Below, one piece after another: positions 1-9,479 of a stretch of 64,000 nt of DNA (positions are counted from its first letter, which is position 1; each line of letters opens with the position of its first letter). The position numbers and the translations under genes are program-made. Origin of the DNA: JBGTSJ01 sp041940305 (GTDB taxonomy: Bacteria; Planctomycetota; Planctomycetia; Planctomycetales; Planctomycetaceae); the NCBI GenBank assembly GCA_041940305.1, contig JBGTSJ010000020.1, positions 43,996 through 107,995 of the forward strand, read 5' to 3'. The notes under the pieces are model-generated. The model worked only from the letters and a program-made list of their open reading frames with translations, searched no databases and was not told the origin of the DNA.

Positions 1-1140
1 GAAGTCGACGTTCTCGATGATCGGATCGAGCTTCTGTCCGGCCGGGATCGCCTTCGGGTAACGGACGAGGAAGGGCATCCGCTGGGACTCATCGTACATC
101 CAGCGCTTGTCCTGGTAGTCGTGCTCACCGAGCATGAAGCCCTGGTCGGCCGTGTAGACGATGAGCGTGTTGTCCAGCTGTCCGCTCTCCTCCAACCACC
201 GAAAGAGCCGGCCGACGTTGTCGTCAATGCCCTTGATGCAGCGGAGGTACTTTTTGAGGTATGCGTTGTAGGCTAAGCGGGTGTTCTGCTCGTCGGTGTT
301 GTCCTCCGGATCATAATCCTCCGGGAACTCGTCGGGATACAGGGCCGGGAGGTCGAGCAGATAGGAGCGACGGGGATTTCGCGCCCCGATCGAGGTCCCG
401 ATATGTGGGATCAGTTCGTCGTTGGCGCCGCGGGTGGCGATGGAGCCGAACGAGGGGTCGCGGGTCCAGAGCGACTCGGGCTCGGGGATGTCGACGTCGC
501 GGAGGTACGACTCGTAGCGCTCGGCATTTTCGAAGTAGTCGTGAGGCGCCTTGTAGTGATGCATGAGAAAGAAAGGCTGGTCACAGTTCCAGCCCTCCTT
601 CAGCCACTGCAGCGACAGGTCGGTGATGACGTCGGTGGAGTGTTCGCCCGGGAAAAGGATGATGTTCTTTCCCCAGGGAAGTTCGCCTCGAACCAGGAAG
701 CTCGGGTTGTGATAATCACCCTGGCCGGGGAGCACGCAGTAGTGGTCGAAGTCGGCCGGTTCGTCCTTGAGATGCCACTTGCCGATCATCGCCGTGTGAT
801 ATCCGGCCCGTTTCATCTGAAGGGCGAGCATCTGGCTGCCGGGGGGGACGCGGCCATCGAGATCGAACACCCCGTTGATGTGGTTGTACTGGCCCGTCAT
901 GACGCAAGCGCGCGACGGCGAGCAGATTGAGTTTGTGCAGAAGACGCTGGTGAGCAGTGCGCCCTCGCGGGCGAGCCGGTCGAGATGGGGAGTAGGTGCG
1001 ATCTCGGCGAGCCGACCGCCGTACGCCGAGATGGCATGGGCGGCGTGATCGTCCGACATGATGTACAGGATGTTGGGGCGATCGGCTGCAGCTATGGTTG
1101 CGGGAAGCAGCAGGACGAGGAGCAATAGGGCGAATCGCAT
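1..1140 (-). CDS. Sulfatase (type I arylsulfatase family), C-terminus outside window
   Basis: This is a secreted hydrolase expected to remove sulfate esters, probably from polysaccharides. The reading frame opens at ATG 1138-1140 with a signal peptide (MRFALLLLVLLLPATIAAA), followed by the metal-binding start RPNILYIMSDDH. The formylglycine motif is CSPSR in the context ICSPSRACVMTGQ, so the cysteine would be matured to formylglycine. Further family landmarks are GKWHLKD and YTADQGFMLGEHD. The frame stays open for 380 codons down to base 1, so the last quarter or so of the protein is missing. It lies 76 bp downstream of the DUF1501 gene on the same strand and probably ends the sigma/FecR/PSD1/DUF1501 operon. 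The family call is secure; the substrate is unknown. Confidence 0.93.
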   Translation of the reverse strand, partial: MRFALLLLVLLLPATIAAADRPNILYIMSDDHAAHAISAYGGRLAEIAPTPHLDRLAREGALLTSVFCTNSICSPSRACVMTGQYNHINGVFDLDGRVPPGSQMLALQMKRAGYHTAMIGKWHLKDEPADFDHYCVLPGQGDYHNPSFLVRGELPWGKNIILFPGEHSTDVITDLSLQWLKEGWNCDQPFFLMHHYKAPHDYFENAERYESYLRDVDIPEPESLWTRDPSFGSIATRGANDELIPHIGTSIGARNPRRSYLLDLPALYPDEFPEDYDPEDNTDEQNTRLAYNAYLKKYLRCIKGIDDNVGRLFRWLEESGQLDNTLIVYTADQGFMLGEHDYQDKRWMYDESQRMPFLVRYPKAIPAGQKLDPIIENVDF

Positions 1141-1216
1141 CGGGGGAGTTCGTCCGGTGTGTGGGAACAGGCACCGCGCCGAGGCCGTGCCGGCGCTGCA
1201 GGCTCATGGAGATTGT

Positions 1217-2608
1217 TCAGGCGAGGAGTTCGGGGATGAGTTCGCCGCCGAACTGGCTGAGTTGCTTGTAGCGGCCGGCATGGAAGTAGGTGAGCTTGTT
1301 GTCGTCGAGTCCGAGGAGGTGCAGCAGGGTGACGTGCAGGTCCCGGATGGGGTGGACGCATTCGACGGCGGATGAGCCGAGTTCGTCGGTGGCGCCGACG
1401 ACGCCCGGGCGGACTCCCCCGCCGGCGAGGAGCATGGTCATGGCGCGGTTGTTGTGGCCGCGCCCGAGAGAATAGACGCCGCCGCGCTTATTGTTGTCGG
1501 GCGTGCGTCCGAACTCGCCGGTCCAGATGACGAGAGTGTCTTCGAGGAGGCCGCGCTGCTTGAGATCGCGGATGAGGGCCGCCATCGGTTTGTCCACGCT
1601 CCGGATGCGGTTGGTGTGGCCCCGTTCCAGGTAGTCGTGGCTGTCCCAGCCTCCGCTGAAGATCTGGACGAAGCGGACTCCCTGCTCGACGAGCCTGCGG
1701 GCCATGAGGCATTGCCGCGCGAAGGCGCCGCAGTCGGGATCGCCCAGGCCGTACATGTCCTGCGTCTGCTGCGTCTCCTGGTCGAGGTCGACGACGCCGG
1801 GAACTTCGGTCTGCATGCGGAAGGCGAGCTCGTAGCTTTCGATGCGGGCTGCGAGTCGATCGTCGGCGGTTCCGAGGGAGTCGACATGCCGCTCGTTAAG
1901 CCAGGCGAGTTCATCGAGAGCGCGGCGCTGGTGCTCGCGGGACTTGTTGGGCTGCGACGCCAGATCGAGCAGCGGGGAGCCCTCGGGGCGGAGACGCGTT
2001 CCCTGGTACTGCGGCGGGAGGAAGCCGTTGCTCCAGTTAGTCGGCCCTCCCTGAGGCAGAGCGAGTTCAGTCATGACGACATAGCCCGGCAGGTTCTGGT
2101 TCTGGGTGCCGAGACCATACGTGGCCCAGGCGCCGACGGCCGGATCGCCGCCGAGGCGGCTGCCCGTGTTCATGTGGAACAGGGCTTCGGGGTGGTTGAG
2201 AGACTCGGCCTGGCAACCGCGGTAGTTGCAGAGCTCGTCGGCCACGAAAGGATCGGCGAGATGCACCCACTGGTCACACATGTCGAGTCCAGACTCCCCG
2301 ACCTTGCGGAACGAGAAGGGACTGCCGACGAAGAACTTGAAGCCGGTTTCCTGTCCGAAGGGGAGCTTCGACTCCTGCTTGTGCCGGGCGGCGAGCTCGG
2401 GCTTGGGGTCAAAGGTGTCCATGTGCCCGGGCCCCCCCTCCATGAAGAGCATGATGACGTTCCTCGCGCGCGGGGGGAGCAGCGGCGATCTGGACGCGAG
2501 CGGATTGACGGACCGGGTAGCATCGTCCGCGATGAGGTTCGAGAGGGCGACGGAGCCGAGGGAGGCTCCGAGGCCGTAGAGGAACGAGCGGCGTGGAACG
2601 GCGTGCAT
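1217..2608 (-). CDS. DUF1501 family protein, Tat-exported
   Basis: This is a 463-residue DUF1501 protein, a family related to the alkaline phosphatase/sulfatase fold and very abundant in planctomycetes, whose biochemical role is not established. The chosen start gives MHAVPRRSFLYGLGASLGS, a twin-arginine signal; the longer upstream extension is low-complexity and unlikely. Family landmarks are NVIMLFMEGGPGHMDTFDPKP near residue 50, GGWDSHDYLERGH near 300, and WTGEFGRTPDN followed by GRGHNN near 365. It sits 88 bp downstream of the PSD1 cytochrome gene, the usual planctomycete pairing, and upstream of a sulfatase. The pairing suggests a periplasmic process acting on exported substrates, which is inference. 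Confidence 0.92.
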   Translation of the reverse strand: MHAVPRRSFLYGLGASLGSVALSNLIADDATRSVNPLASRSPLLPPRARNVIMLFMEGGPGHMDTFDPKPELAARHKQESKLPFGQETGFKFFVGSPFSFRKVGESGLDMCDQWVHLADPFVADELCNYRGCQAESLNHPEALFHMNTGSRLGGDPAVGAWATYGLGTQNQNLPGYVVMTELALPQGGPTNWSNGFLPPQYQGTRLRPEGSPLLDLASQPNKSREHQRRALDELAWLNERHVDSLGTADDRLAARIESYELAFRMQTEVPGVVDLDQETQQTQDMYGLGDPDCGAFARQCLMARRLVEQGVRFVQIFSGGWDSHDYLERGHTNRIRSVDKPMAALIRDLKQRGLLEDTLVIWTGEFGRTPDNNKRGGVYSLGRGHNNRAMTMLLAGGGVRPGVVGATDELGSSAVECVHPIRDLHVTLLHLLGLDDNKLTYFHAGRYKQLSQFGGELIPELLA

Positions 2609-2696
2609 GGGAGCGTATGGTGAAAGAGTGCTGTGAGGCGATGGAATGTCGAGTCGCGTTCGGCCCGCGCTGGCGCGTCGAGCTGGTGTGCGGCGA

Positions 2697-5666
2697 TCAG
2701 TTGATGTAGAGGAACTCGTTGGTGTTGAGGAGCAGCAGACAGAGGTCGGCGAGGGCGCGGGTTTCGGGGGGGACGTCTGCAGGCTTGACGTCGGCGGTGT
2801 AGTGCTCGAAGACCGGAAGAACTTCCTGGTATTCGAAGACATCGCCGGAGAACTCTTCGACGAGGGAACGCGTGATTTCTGTGGGATAGGTCACCGGTTC
2901 GGCGGGGGTCTGCCGGTGGTAGGCGACCATGTCGGACAGGTAGGCCGCGAGGCGCCGCCGTTCGTCTGGGTCGGCGTCGCGGCCGAAGGCGAGCTGGAAG
3001 GCGCGGTTCACCTGTGCGTCGGGATCGTCCGCTTCATCCTGGAGACGGAGCGCGAATGCGATGGAGCGGTCGGTCATCAGGTCGCTGTTGAGGAGCGTGA
3101 AGACCTGGGGAGTGACGGCGGCGGATTCACGCTGCTCGCAGGATTCGTTGGGATTCGGCTGATTGAACAGCTCGGTGAAAGGGTCGGCCTGACCGCGGAC
3201 GTGGTAGGTGTAGATCGTCCGCCGGTTGCGCTCAGCCGGGGTGGGGGAAGGCTGCCAGGCGGGGGCGAGGGAAAACTGAATCATCCGCGGCTGCAGGGCG
3301 ACTTCCATGTTGATCTCGGGCATGACCGGGACGCCGCCGTGGCTCTCGGCGAGTTCGCCGGTGACGAGCAGGATGCCGTCGCGCAGTTCTTCGGCCGTGA
3401 GGCGGCGGCGCGGGAAATGAGAGAGCAGACGGTTGTTGGGATCGCCTGTGCGCCAGCTGTCGTCAGCGGGTATGGAGGAGCGCTGGTATGCGTCCGACAG
3501 CATGATCTGCCGGTGGAGCCGCTTGAACGTCCAGCCTCCGGCGACGAAGTCGTGGGCGAGCTGATCGAGGAGCTGGGGATGCGTGGGCCGGGCTCCTTTT
3601 GCGCCGAAGTTATTGGAGTTGGCGGCGATGCCAACTCCGAAATGACCCTGCCAGATGCGATTGACGATGGACCGCGTGGTGAGCGGGTTGTCCGGATGAG
3701 CGATCCAGCGGGCGAGTCCCAGCCGTCGGCCGTCGATGTCGCTGGTGAGGAGGTACGGGTCTGCGGCGGAAGGATCGACGCTGGCCGGGAGCGGGCTGAG
3801 AACTCCAGGATCAACGGGTTCACCGGGAGAGGTGAGTGCTCCCCCCGTGAGAATGAATGTTGCCGGAGGCGCTCCCTGGTTGCCGCCGCGCATAATGCGG
3901 AGCTTGCGGGCCGCATTCCAGGCGAGGCCGGATGAAGGGGCGTTGTAGACGCTCTGGGCCATGGGCTCGTAGCGCTCGAGCTGGCGGGTCCAGATCCATT
4001 CGTCCTGCTCGCGAACCTTGAGCTGTCCCTCTTCGACGTGATCTAGGCCGATGTTGCGCGGGGGCTTCTCTTCGTCGGGGAGGTCCTTGCGGGCCTGTTC
4101 GTCCTCGTAGGGGAAACCGTGCTCGTCGAACCAGGCGCGGGCGGCTGCTTCGCGCTTCGCGACAAGCCGGTTCTTCTCGGAAACGGCGAACTCGAGCATC
4201 TGCTGCACGTGTGCGCGGCCGGTTTCGAAGCCGTCGCGGCTCTCTTCGGCGAGGAACGGGACCGGTCGCTCGGCCATGTGCGTCGCGGAGAAGGCGGCGT
4301 AGATGCGGTAGTAGTCGCGCGTGGGGATGGGATCGAACTTGTGGTCGTGGCATTTGACGCAGCGGAGCGTCGTCGAGAGAAAGGCCTGGCCGGTGATGTT
4401 GACGAGATCGTCCAGCCAGATCTGCCGGGCTTCGTCGGCCTCAACCATCGCGTTGTCCCACGGCCCCAGCCTGAGGAAACCGCTGGCGATGATCCACTCC
4501 GCCTCCTCGGGGGTGTAATCCCCCTGAAGCTGCGCCTGATGCATCTGCTGCGGTTTGTTCCCCTTCCAGCGCCGAACCGACTCATCAGCGAGTTCGTCCC
4601 CCGCCAGTTGCTCAACAATGAAGCGGTCGTACGGCTTGTCGCTGTTGAAGGAGCGGATGACGTAGTCGCGGTAGCGCCATATGTTTGAACGCTCGTAGTC
4701 GTTGGACATGCCGCCGGTGTCGGCGTAGCGGGTGACGTCGAGCCAGTGGCGGGCCCAGCGTTCGCCGTAGCGGCGGCTGGCGAGGAGCCGGTCAATGAGG
4801 TCGCCCCATGCGAGCGTGGGGTCCTGCTGCGAGGCGGCGATGAAGGCGTCGATCTCGTCCGGAGTCGGCGGGAGGCCGTGCAGGTCAAAGGTTGCGCGGC
4901 GGATCAGCGTGCGTGCGTCGGCACGGGGGGCCGGGGGGATGCCGGCCTCATGGAGATTACGAATTACAAGGGCGTCAATCAGCACCGAGAGGTCCGGCGT
5001 TACATCAGGAACGTGTGCGTCCCGAGATCCGAAACCTTGCACAAGCTCCCGCTGCTGATCCGGCGTGAGGGGCGTGACGCGCTGGAAGGCCCAGAGATCG
5101 TCCGGCTGGTAGCGGCGGTTCGTCCATTCTTCAGATGTGCCGCCGCTGGTGCGGACCGTGACTCCGTCGTCCGTCGCCGCACTCTGGCGATCTTCCTCCC
5201 GGTAGCGAGCCTGTGCGGCTTCATCGGGCCAGGGGGCGCCGGCCGCGATCCAGTCCTTGATCGTCGCGATCTGCCTGTCGGTAAGACGGTCGGCCTCCTT
5301 GGGTGGCATTTCCAGGTCGTCCCAGCGGATCGCCGGGAGCAACGTCCCCTGCTCCGGATCGCCCGGCACGATCGCGGGATCGCCGGATTCTCCGCCGCGG
5401 AGGAGGCTCTCCCGATCGGTGACGCGGAAGTCGCCCCTAATGTCGTCGGGCTCTCCGCCATGACAGCCGAGGCACTTCTGCTTGAGGAGCGGAAGAACCT
5501 TGAGCGTGAAGTCCCGTTCGGCAACGGCCGCATCATCGGCTGCCATGGCAGTTACCGGCGGCATGCAGGCCAGAAGCAGCGCCGTGCCGAAGATGCGGCG
5601 GAGCAGCGAGCCCCGCTCCAGTCTGCAATGCACAGGACGCGGATGAAGATTCTTCATGAAGAGCAT
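2697..5666 (-). CDS. PSCyt1-PSCyt2-PSD1 planctomycete cytochrome protein (DUF1549/DUF1553)
   Basis: This is a large exported protein of up to 989 residues. An N-terminal signal segment (RIFGTALLLACMPPVTAMA) is followed by a cytochrome-like PSCyt1 region with the heme-binding motif CLGCHGG near residue 66. A DUF1549 (PSCyt2) region follows around residues 225-440 and ends with a second haem-like motif, CVKCHDHKFDPIPT. The DUF1553 (PSD1) region occupies roughly residues 640-900 and includes NPLTTRSIVNRIWQGHFG. Two start codons lie close together (5666 and 5657) and no strong ribosome site separates them. Proteins of this architecture are characteristic of planctomycetes and nearly always pair with DUF1501, as here. 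Redox activity is assumed from the motifs, not proven. Confidence 0.94.
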   Translation of the reverse strand: MLFMKNLHPRPVHCRLERGSLLRRIFGTALLLACMPPVTAMAADDAAVAERDFTLKVLPLLKQKCLGCHGGEPDDIRGDFRVTDRESLLRGGESGDPAIVPGDPEQGTLLPAIRWDDLEMPPKEADRLTDRQIATIKDWIAAGAPWPDEAAQARYREEDRQSAATDDGVTVRTSGGTSEEWTNRRYQPDDLWAFQRVTPLTPDQQRELVQGFGSRDAHVPDVTPDLSVLIDALVIRNLHEAGIPPAPRADARTLIRRATFDLHGLPPTPDEIDAFIAASQQDPTLAWGDLIDRLLASRRYGERWARHWLDVTRYADTGGMSNDYERSNIWRYRDYVIRSFNSDKPYDRFIVEQLAGDELADESVRRWKGNKPQQMHQAQLQGDYTPEEAEWIIASGFLRLGPWDNAMVEADEARQIWLDDLVNITGQAFLSTTLRCVKCHDHKFDPIPTRDYYRIYAAFSATHMAERPVPFLAEESRDGFETGRAHVQQMLEFAVSEKNRLVAKREAAARAWFDEHGFPYEDEQARKDLPDEEKPPRNIGLDHVEEGQLKVREQDEWIWTRQLERYEPMAQSVYNAPSSGLAWNAARKLRIMRGGNQGAPPATFILTGGALTSPGEPVDPGVLSPLPASVDPSAADPYLLTSDIDGRRLGLARWIAHPDNPLTTRSIVNRIWQGHFGVGIAANSNNFGAKGARPTHPQLLDQLAHDFVAGGWTFKRLHRQIMLSDAYQRSSIPADDSWRTGDPNNRLLSHFPRRRLTAEELRDGILLVTGELAESHGGVPVMPEINMEVALQPRMIQFSLAPAWQPSPTPAERNRRTIYTYHVRGQADPFTELFNQPNPNESCEQRESAAVTPQVFTLLNSDLMTDRSIAFALRLQDEADDPDAQVNRAFQLAFGRDADPDERRRLAAYLSDMVAYHRQTPAEPVTYPTEITRSLVEEFSGDVFEYQEVLPVFEHYTADVKPADVPPETRALADLCLLLLNTNEFLYIN

Positions 5667-5700
5667 GAGCGAATGCTGAGTCGGAAGGAGTGTGCGTCGC

Positions 5701-7341
5701 TTACGGGTGGCCGACGTCGTTGAGGCGGCGAATCTCGGCTTCCGCCAGAGGAGCCGCGAACATCAGAAACTCGTCAAGGCTGCCGTTCAGGTTGCGGATA
5801 GCGAAGCGGGGTTGGTTCCGTTCGGGAAGGTCCCAATTGCAGAGCGATGCGTCGCCGATGCGAATGCGGTCCACCAGGTATTCTTCGGGGATGGCTTCGC
5901 GGCTGAGGACTTCGCCGTTGAGATAGTGCGTGACCTCGCGCTGCGTACCGTCGTAAACGGTGGCGATCATCAGCCAGCGGCCGCTGAGCGAGGCATCCCA
6001 GAACGGCGGCGAATAGAACACGTGCTTGTCCTTCTCCCCTTTCGAGGGGTCCCACTGATCGTGCCTCTTGACGGAGAAGAAGAGGCGTCCGTCATCCATG
6101 ATCTGCCAGTGGGGCTCTCCCTGCTCGTGGCCGTCGGTGAGGAAGAGCGAGTTGTACCAGCGGTCAAGGCTGTTGATCCGCACCCAGCAGATCAGCGTCA
6201 GGTTCTGGTATTCGCCCGGGACATGCAGGCGGACCCGGCTGCCGGCCGGGCTGAAATCGAGAGCACTCGCCGGCACGCCCCAGCGATTGGCGGCCGGCGT
6301 TGCCGCCACCACAGCCCCTTCGCTGGCAGTGCGCCATGCTTCGCCGGCAAGGTTCGGCAGTCGTCGCTCGGCGACGGAGTCGGTCGAGAGCGAGTAATGC
6401 GCGATCAGCCGCGGGTCGTGCGTCAACTCATCTGAGGCCTGTTGCCATTGTTCGTAACGAGATTGCTGCCGCGTGCGGATCCGCTGCCGCAGCTCGGTCG
6501 CTCCGACGAACTGGTCCGCAGCGGTGATGAGCGACGTTTGTCCCGGTTCGGTGCTGCGGGCAGCGTGTCCCTGCTGCAGTTGCTGAACCGGCGCTCCGCG
6601 CGGATGCCACTCGACTTCCCCTTCGATGACGTGCACTTCGGCCCGTTCGTCCGACACGTCGACCGCGAACTCCGTCCCGAGGTCGACGACTTCGCCGGCC
6701 TGAGTAAGCAGACGGAAACCCTGCGCGGGTTCGGGGACCCTGGCGCGAACCTTGCCGCCGGTCACCGCAACTTCCGTCGGCGACAGGATCGAGAATCGCG
6801 CGTCCCCTTCCACAACCAGCGTGACGCCGCTGAAGAGCTCAAACTGCGCCAGCCCCGACTTCAGATGCAGCTCGCCCGGCGGAACAATACTGCCGGGAGC
6901 CAGCGGGGATTCCGTCTCCCAATCGGCTTCGGACTGACCTGAGAGGATCGCATAACCCGACGACTGCTGTTCTTCACCGGTGTGGGTGAGACGCGGAGCC
7001 GAATGCTGCGGGTTCGCATTAGCCTGAAGCGGACCTTCTCTCCACTGCCAGATGACGACCAGAAGCAGCACGGCACAGACGGCAACCATTGCGGAGAACG
7101 CAGTCCGCCAGCGGATGCCCGAACCCGCGTGCCGTTCGCGGCGAGTTCGCGGGAGCGGCAGTTTGTCGCCGCTCGCGGCCGCCTCGGCTTCCAGCAGCGA
7201 CGTGAGCAGCACGCAATCGAAATAATCGCGACGGGCGGAGGCGTCGACTGACAGCTCGGCTTCCAGACGCACAAAATCCGCTTCGGAGATGTCTCCGTCG
7301 AGCGCCGAATCGATCAGGCGTTGAAGTTCGGTTGAGTTCAT
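5701..7341 (-). CDS. FecR-domain protein with C-terminal LamG-like domain (putative anti-sigma regulator)
   Basis: This 546-residue membrane protein starts with a small cytoplasmic region (ELQRLIDSALDGDISEADF), probably the sigma-binding part. One transmembrane helix follows at about residues 83-103 (FSAMVAVCAVLLLVVIWQW). A FecR-like beta domain spans about residues 150-280 (GDARFSILSPTEVAVTGGKV, VVDLGTEFAVDV). A LamG/concanavalin-type domain spans about 340-540 (YSLSTDSVAERRLPNLAG, LNGSLDEFLMF). Its start overlaps the stop of the sigma factor gene by ATGA, so the two are translationally coupled. The expected role is to hold or activate the sigma factor in response to something outside the membrane. 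The LamG part suggests a glycan or surface ligand, which is inference. Confidence 0.9.
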   Translation of the reverse strand: MNSTELQRLIDSALDGDISEADFVRLEAELSVDASARRDYFDCVLLTSLLEAEAAASGDKLPLPRTRRERHAGSGIRWRTAFSAMVAVCAVLLLVVIWQWREGPLQANANPQHSAPRLTHTGEEQQSSGYAILSGQSEADWETESPLAPGSIVPPGELHLKSGLAQFELFSGVTLVVEGDARFSILSPTEVAVTGGKVRARVPEPAQGFRLLTQAGEVVDLGTEFAVDVSDERAEVHVIEGEVEWHPRGAPVQQLQQGHAARSTEPGQTSLITAADQFVGATELRQRIRTRQQSRYEQWQQASDELTHDPRLIAHYSLSTDSVAERRLPNLAGEAWRTASEGAVVAATPAANRWGVPASALDFSPAGSRVRLHVPGEYQNLTLICWVRINSLDRWYNSLFLTDGHEQGEPHWQIMDDGRLFFSVKRHDQWDPSKGEKDKHVFYSPPFWDASLSGRWLMIATVYDGTQREVTHYLNGEVLSREAIPEEYLVDRIRIGDASLCNWDLPERNQPRFAIRNLNGSLDEFLMFAAPLAEAEIRRLNDVGHP

Positions 7342-7880
7342 AGGGAGTTCTCAGCTGCGTTCAATCGCCGCTGCATGCACTCCAGCAGCGCCGACCGGAG
7401 CCGATGCAGCGATACTTTCAGGCTTCCGGCGGTGCGACCGACTGAGGCTGCGTAGTCAGCGAGCGTGCCCCGGTTGGAATACCGCTGCATCAACAGCTGG
7501 CGGTCCTGCTTCCTGAGCCTGCCGAGACACGCCTGCAGCGCTTCGTACTTCTGCTGAACGTGAAAGTTGTTCTCCGCCAGCTCGGTCGCAATGACTTCCT
7601 CCAGCTCGCCGCTGAACGACAGCCTGGCGTCGCGGGCCTGCTGCTTGCGGTAGCTCAGGACCTCGTACCGCGCGATGCTGAACGCCCAGGCCTTGAAGTT
7701 GGACCCGGGCTCAAAGGCCGCGCGCTTCTCCCAGATCTTCGCATTTGCCTGCTGGGCCACGTCTCCCGCGGAAGGGTCTCCCGGCAGCAACGAGCGGACA
7801 TACAGCTGCAGTGAGAGCTGATGCTTCGTCAGCTGCGACACGAATGCGGCATCCTCATCGAAGGGAGCGGGAGGCGTCAT
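7338..7880 (-). CDS. ECF-type RNA polymerase sigma factor
   Basis: This is a 180-residue sigma-70 family factor of the extracytoplasmic-function class. Region 2 is recognisable from AGDVAQQANAKIWEKRAAFE through NFKAWAFSIARYEVLSYRKQQ. Region 4 is seen as LRKQDRQLLMQRYSNRGTLA followed by the helix-turn-helix VGRTAGSLKVSLHRLRSALL. The start MTPPAPFDEDAAF at 7880 is preferred over the upstream ATG at 7919, because region 2 normally begins shortly after the start. The stop overlaps the next gene (FecR/LamG) by 4 bases. It probably heads the operon running down to the sulfatase and may control it. Confidence 0.93.
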   Translation of the reverse strand: MTPPAPFDEDAAFVSQLTKHQLSLQLYVRSLLPGDPSAGDVAQQANAKIWEKRAAFEPGSNFKAWAFSIARYEVLSYRKQQARDARLSFSGELEEVIATELAENNFHVQQKYEALQACLGRLRKQDRQLLMQRYSNRGTLADYAASVGRTAGSLKVSLHRLRSALLECMQRRLNAAENSL

Positions 7881-8529
7881 ACAGGCATATGTCGTGACGA
7901 AATCGGAGGTTAACTGCAAATCTGCTTTGGTTAACAGATTGTGGCAGAGGTCATGTACGGGCGGGAAGTTGCGATAGGGGCGTTGTCGTCACACGATGAC
8001 GACCTCAGATTGGTTCTGCTTGTCCAAATGGAGATCCCGCAGACGTCGTGATACGTCGACCGAGGGGGTCTATCCCCCAAGTGAACTCGCATCGACGGAG
8101 CCGATTGCCTTGCGCCCGGTCCTCGGTCGGATGCTTGCCGTCCGATTCGATTGCCCGACCGCCGAGCGGTGAATCCCGAGAAGACAACGGCCATCAAGAC
8201 TGAGACGCGGCTACGGAGACTAGTCATCGTCACTTCGTTCGACGTGACGCGGTCGTACGAGTAGAGGTCGATGACCTCCGGCCCCCGCATCCGCTACGTT
8301 CTGGTCGACGCCGAGGACGAACCCGCCGCCCGCATCGCCGCCGGACCGCCGCTGTGGGCGCGACGTCTCGATTGAAATCCATACGGTCCGCCCCGCCACC
8401 CCAGACGAGGTCGAACTCTGGCGCTGGCACCTCCAGAAGGTCGTCCGCGAGACCGCCCGGACGGGTGGGTAGGCTCGCTTCCCCGGTCCCACCAACGCCC
8501 CACGTCCCGCGACGTGGCGGCGTTCTCTC
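7881..8529. other. Gene-poor stretch with a short protein-coding remnant
   Basis: No intact gene is visible. The right part carries a plus-strand remnant ending at the stop codon at 8470-8472. Its last codons read RPATPDEVELWRWHLQKVV, which has natural protein character but no family I recognise, and the upstream frame is shifted. The promoter of the sigma factor operon should lie near 7900-8000, but I cannot pick out convincing elements. Confidence 0.4.
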
Positions 8530-8868
8530 GTGGGTGGGGCCAACGTCCGCCCCGTCCAAACCGGCCGCTACGTGGGCCAACGTGGGCGGAATGGCGCGGG
8601 GCTCCGTCGGGACCGGGGCCACGTACCGGACGGGCTTGCCGAGTGCCGTTGCCAGCCGGACCTCCTCCCGGATCCCTTTGCTGTGATCCCAGCCCGCAAG
8701 CATGAGGACCACGACCTCGTCGCACCGCAGGAGGTGGTCGCCGTCGATGCGGCTCCAGAATGACCAGTCGGCCGGCAGCCCGTAGTGCACGAGCGGGTGA
8801 CCAGGTACGATCGGAGAGAACACTGCTTCCCCTGACCGGAGACATGGGATGAGTTCGTGAAGCGGCAT
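8530..8868 (-). pseudogene. DUF1937-like protein fragment
   Basis: From ATG 8866-8868 the minus strand reads MPLHELIPCLRSGEAVFSPI, then WSFWSRIDGDHLLRCDEVVV and LAGWDHSKGIREEVRLA up to GKPVRYVAP. This resembles DUF1937 proteins, small NUDIX- or nucleoside-deoxyribosyltransferase-like proteins with a conserved GW-S-G motif. After about residue 85 the frame becomes a proline/arginine-rich tail without family character. The start abuts the beginning of the transposase remnant on the other strand at about 8870, so the gene was probably cut by that element. The fragment may not be expressed. Confidence 0.5.
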
Positions 8869-9330
8869 ACCAGCACACTTTACACCTGCGACTTCTTCTC
8901 CAAGAAGGTCTGGACGATGCAGGGTCTGGTGGACATGTACCTTCTGGTGTTTATCCACGCCGGGAGCCGACGAATTTGGGTCTCGAAGGGGACGGCCCAT
9001 CCGGATGCCGCCTGGGTCGCCCAGCAGGCCCGGAACATGTGCACCGTGATCCAGGAGTAAGACGGCCCTCCGCGATACTTGATCCGGGACCGGGACACGA
9101 AGTTCACGCAGCAGTTCGATGAGATCCTTCGGGCGGATAACGTGAAGTTGGTTAACCTGCCGTCCAAGAGTCCAAACCCCAATGCGCACTGCGAGCGGGT
9201 CGTGAAAACGATCAAGCACGAAGCGTTGGACCATTTTGTGGTGTTCGGCGAGCGGCACCTGAACCACATCGTCTCCGAGTTCGTGCAGTTTTATCACGAG
9301 TGCAGGCCGCACCAGGCGGGCGGCGTGAGC
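8869..9330 (+). pseudogene. Integrase-core (DDE) transposase remnant, copy A, with in-frame stop
   Basis: The frame reads TLYTCDFFSKKVWTMQGLVD, then SRRIWVSKGTAHPDAAWVAQ, a stop codon at 9058-9060, then YLIRDRDTKFTQQFDEILRA and NPNAHCERVVKTIKHEALDH. These are the integrase catalytic core of a DDE transposase. All three acidic landmarks are visible: D of CDFF, D of DRDTKF and E of CERV. The N-terminal DNA-binding half is absent and the stop splits the core, so the copy is dead. A diverged second copy follows in tandem from about 9485. Confidence 0.85.
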
Positions 9331-9409
9331 GCCGATCACAGTCGGTCTCGCACCGATTCGCCGATCGCTCCACGCGCATCGCCTCGTCCCGTGCCGGCCG
9401 TCCCGATCA
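9331..9409 (+). repeat. 79-bp tail repeat, copy A (end of transposase remnant)
   Basis: This 79-bp stretch directly follows transposase remnant A and is matched by 9991-10069 after remnant B. The best-kept core reads ACGCGCATCGCCTCGT in both. The two copies are the same length but have many substitutions, so they represent the same 3' end of an insertion element duplicated a long time ago. Confidence 0.7.
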
Positions 9410-9479
9410 GGTCCCGATCTCGATCGCCATCACGATCGCCCGCTCGGACGATAAGGAGATTCAGCGGGCGTTGACCGAG

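Noticed and set aside
8230..9339. A 369-codon minus-strand frame covering the DUF1937 fragment and the transposase
   Set aside because: Only the part 8530-8868 has protein-family character; the rest is antisense to transposase coding sequence or arginine/proline-rich noise.
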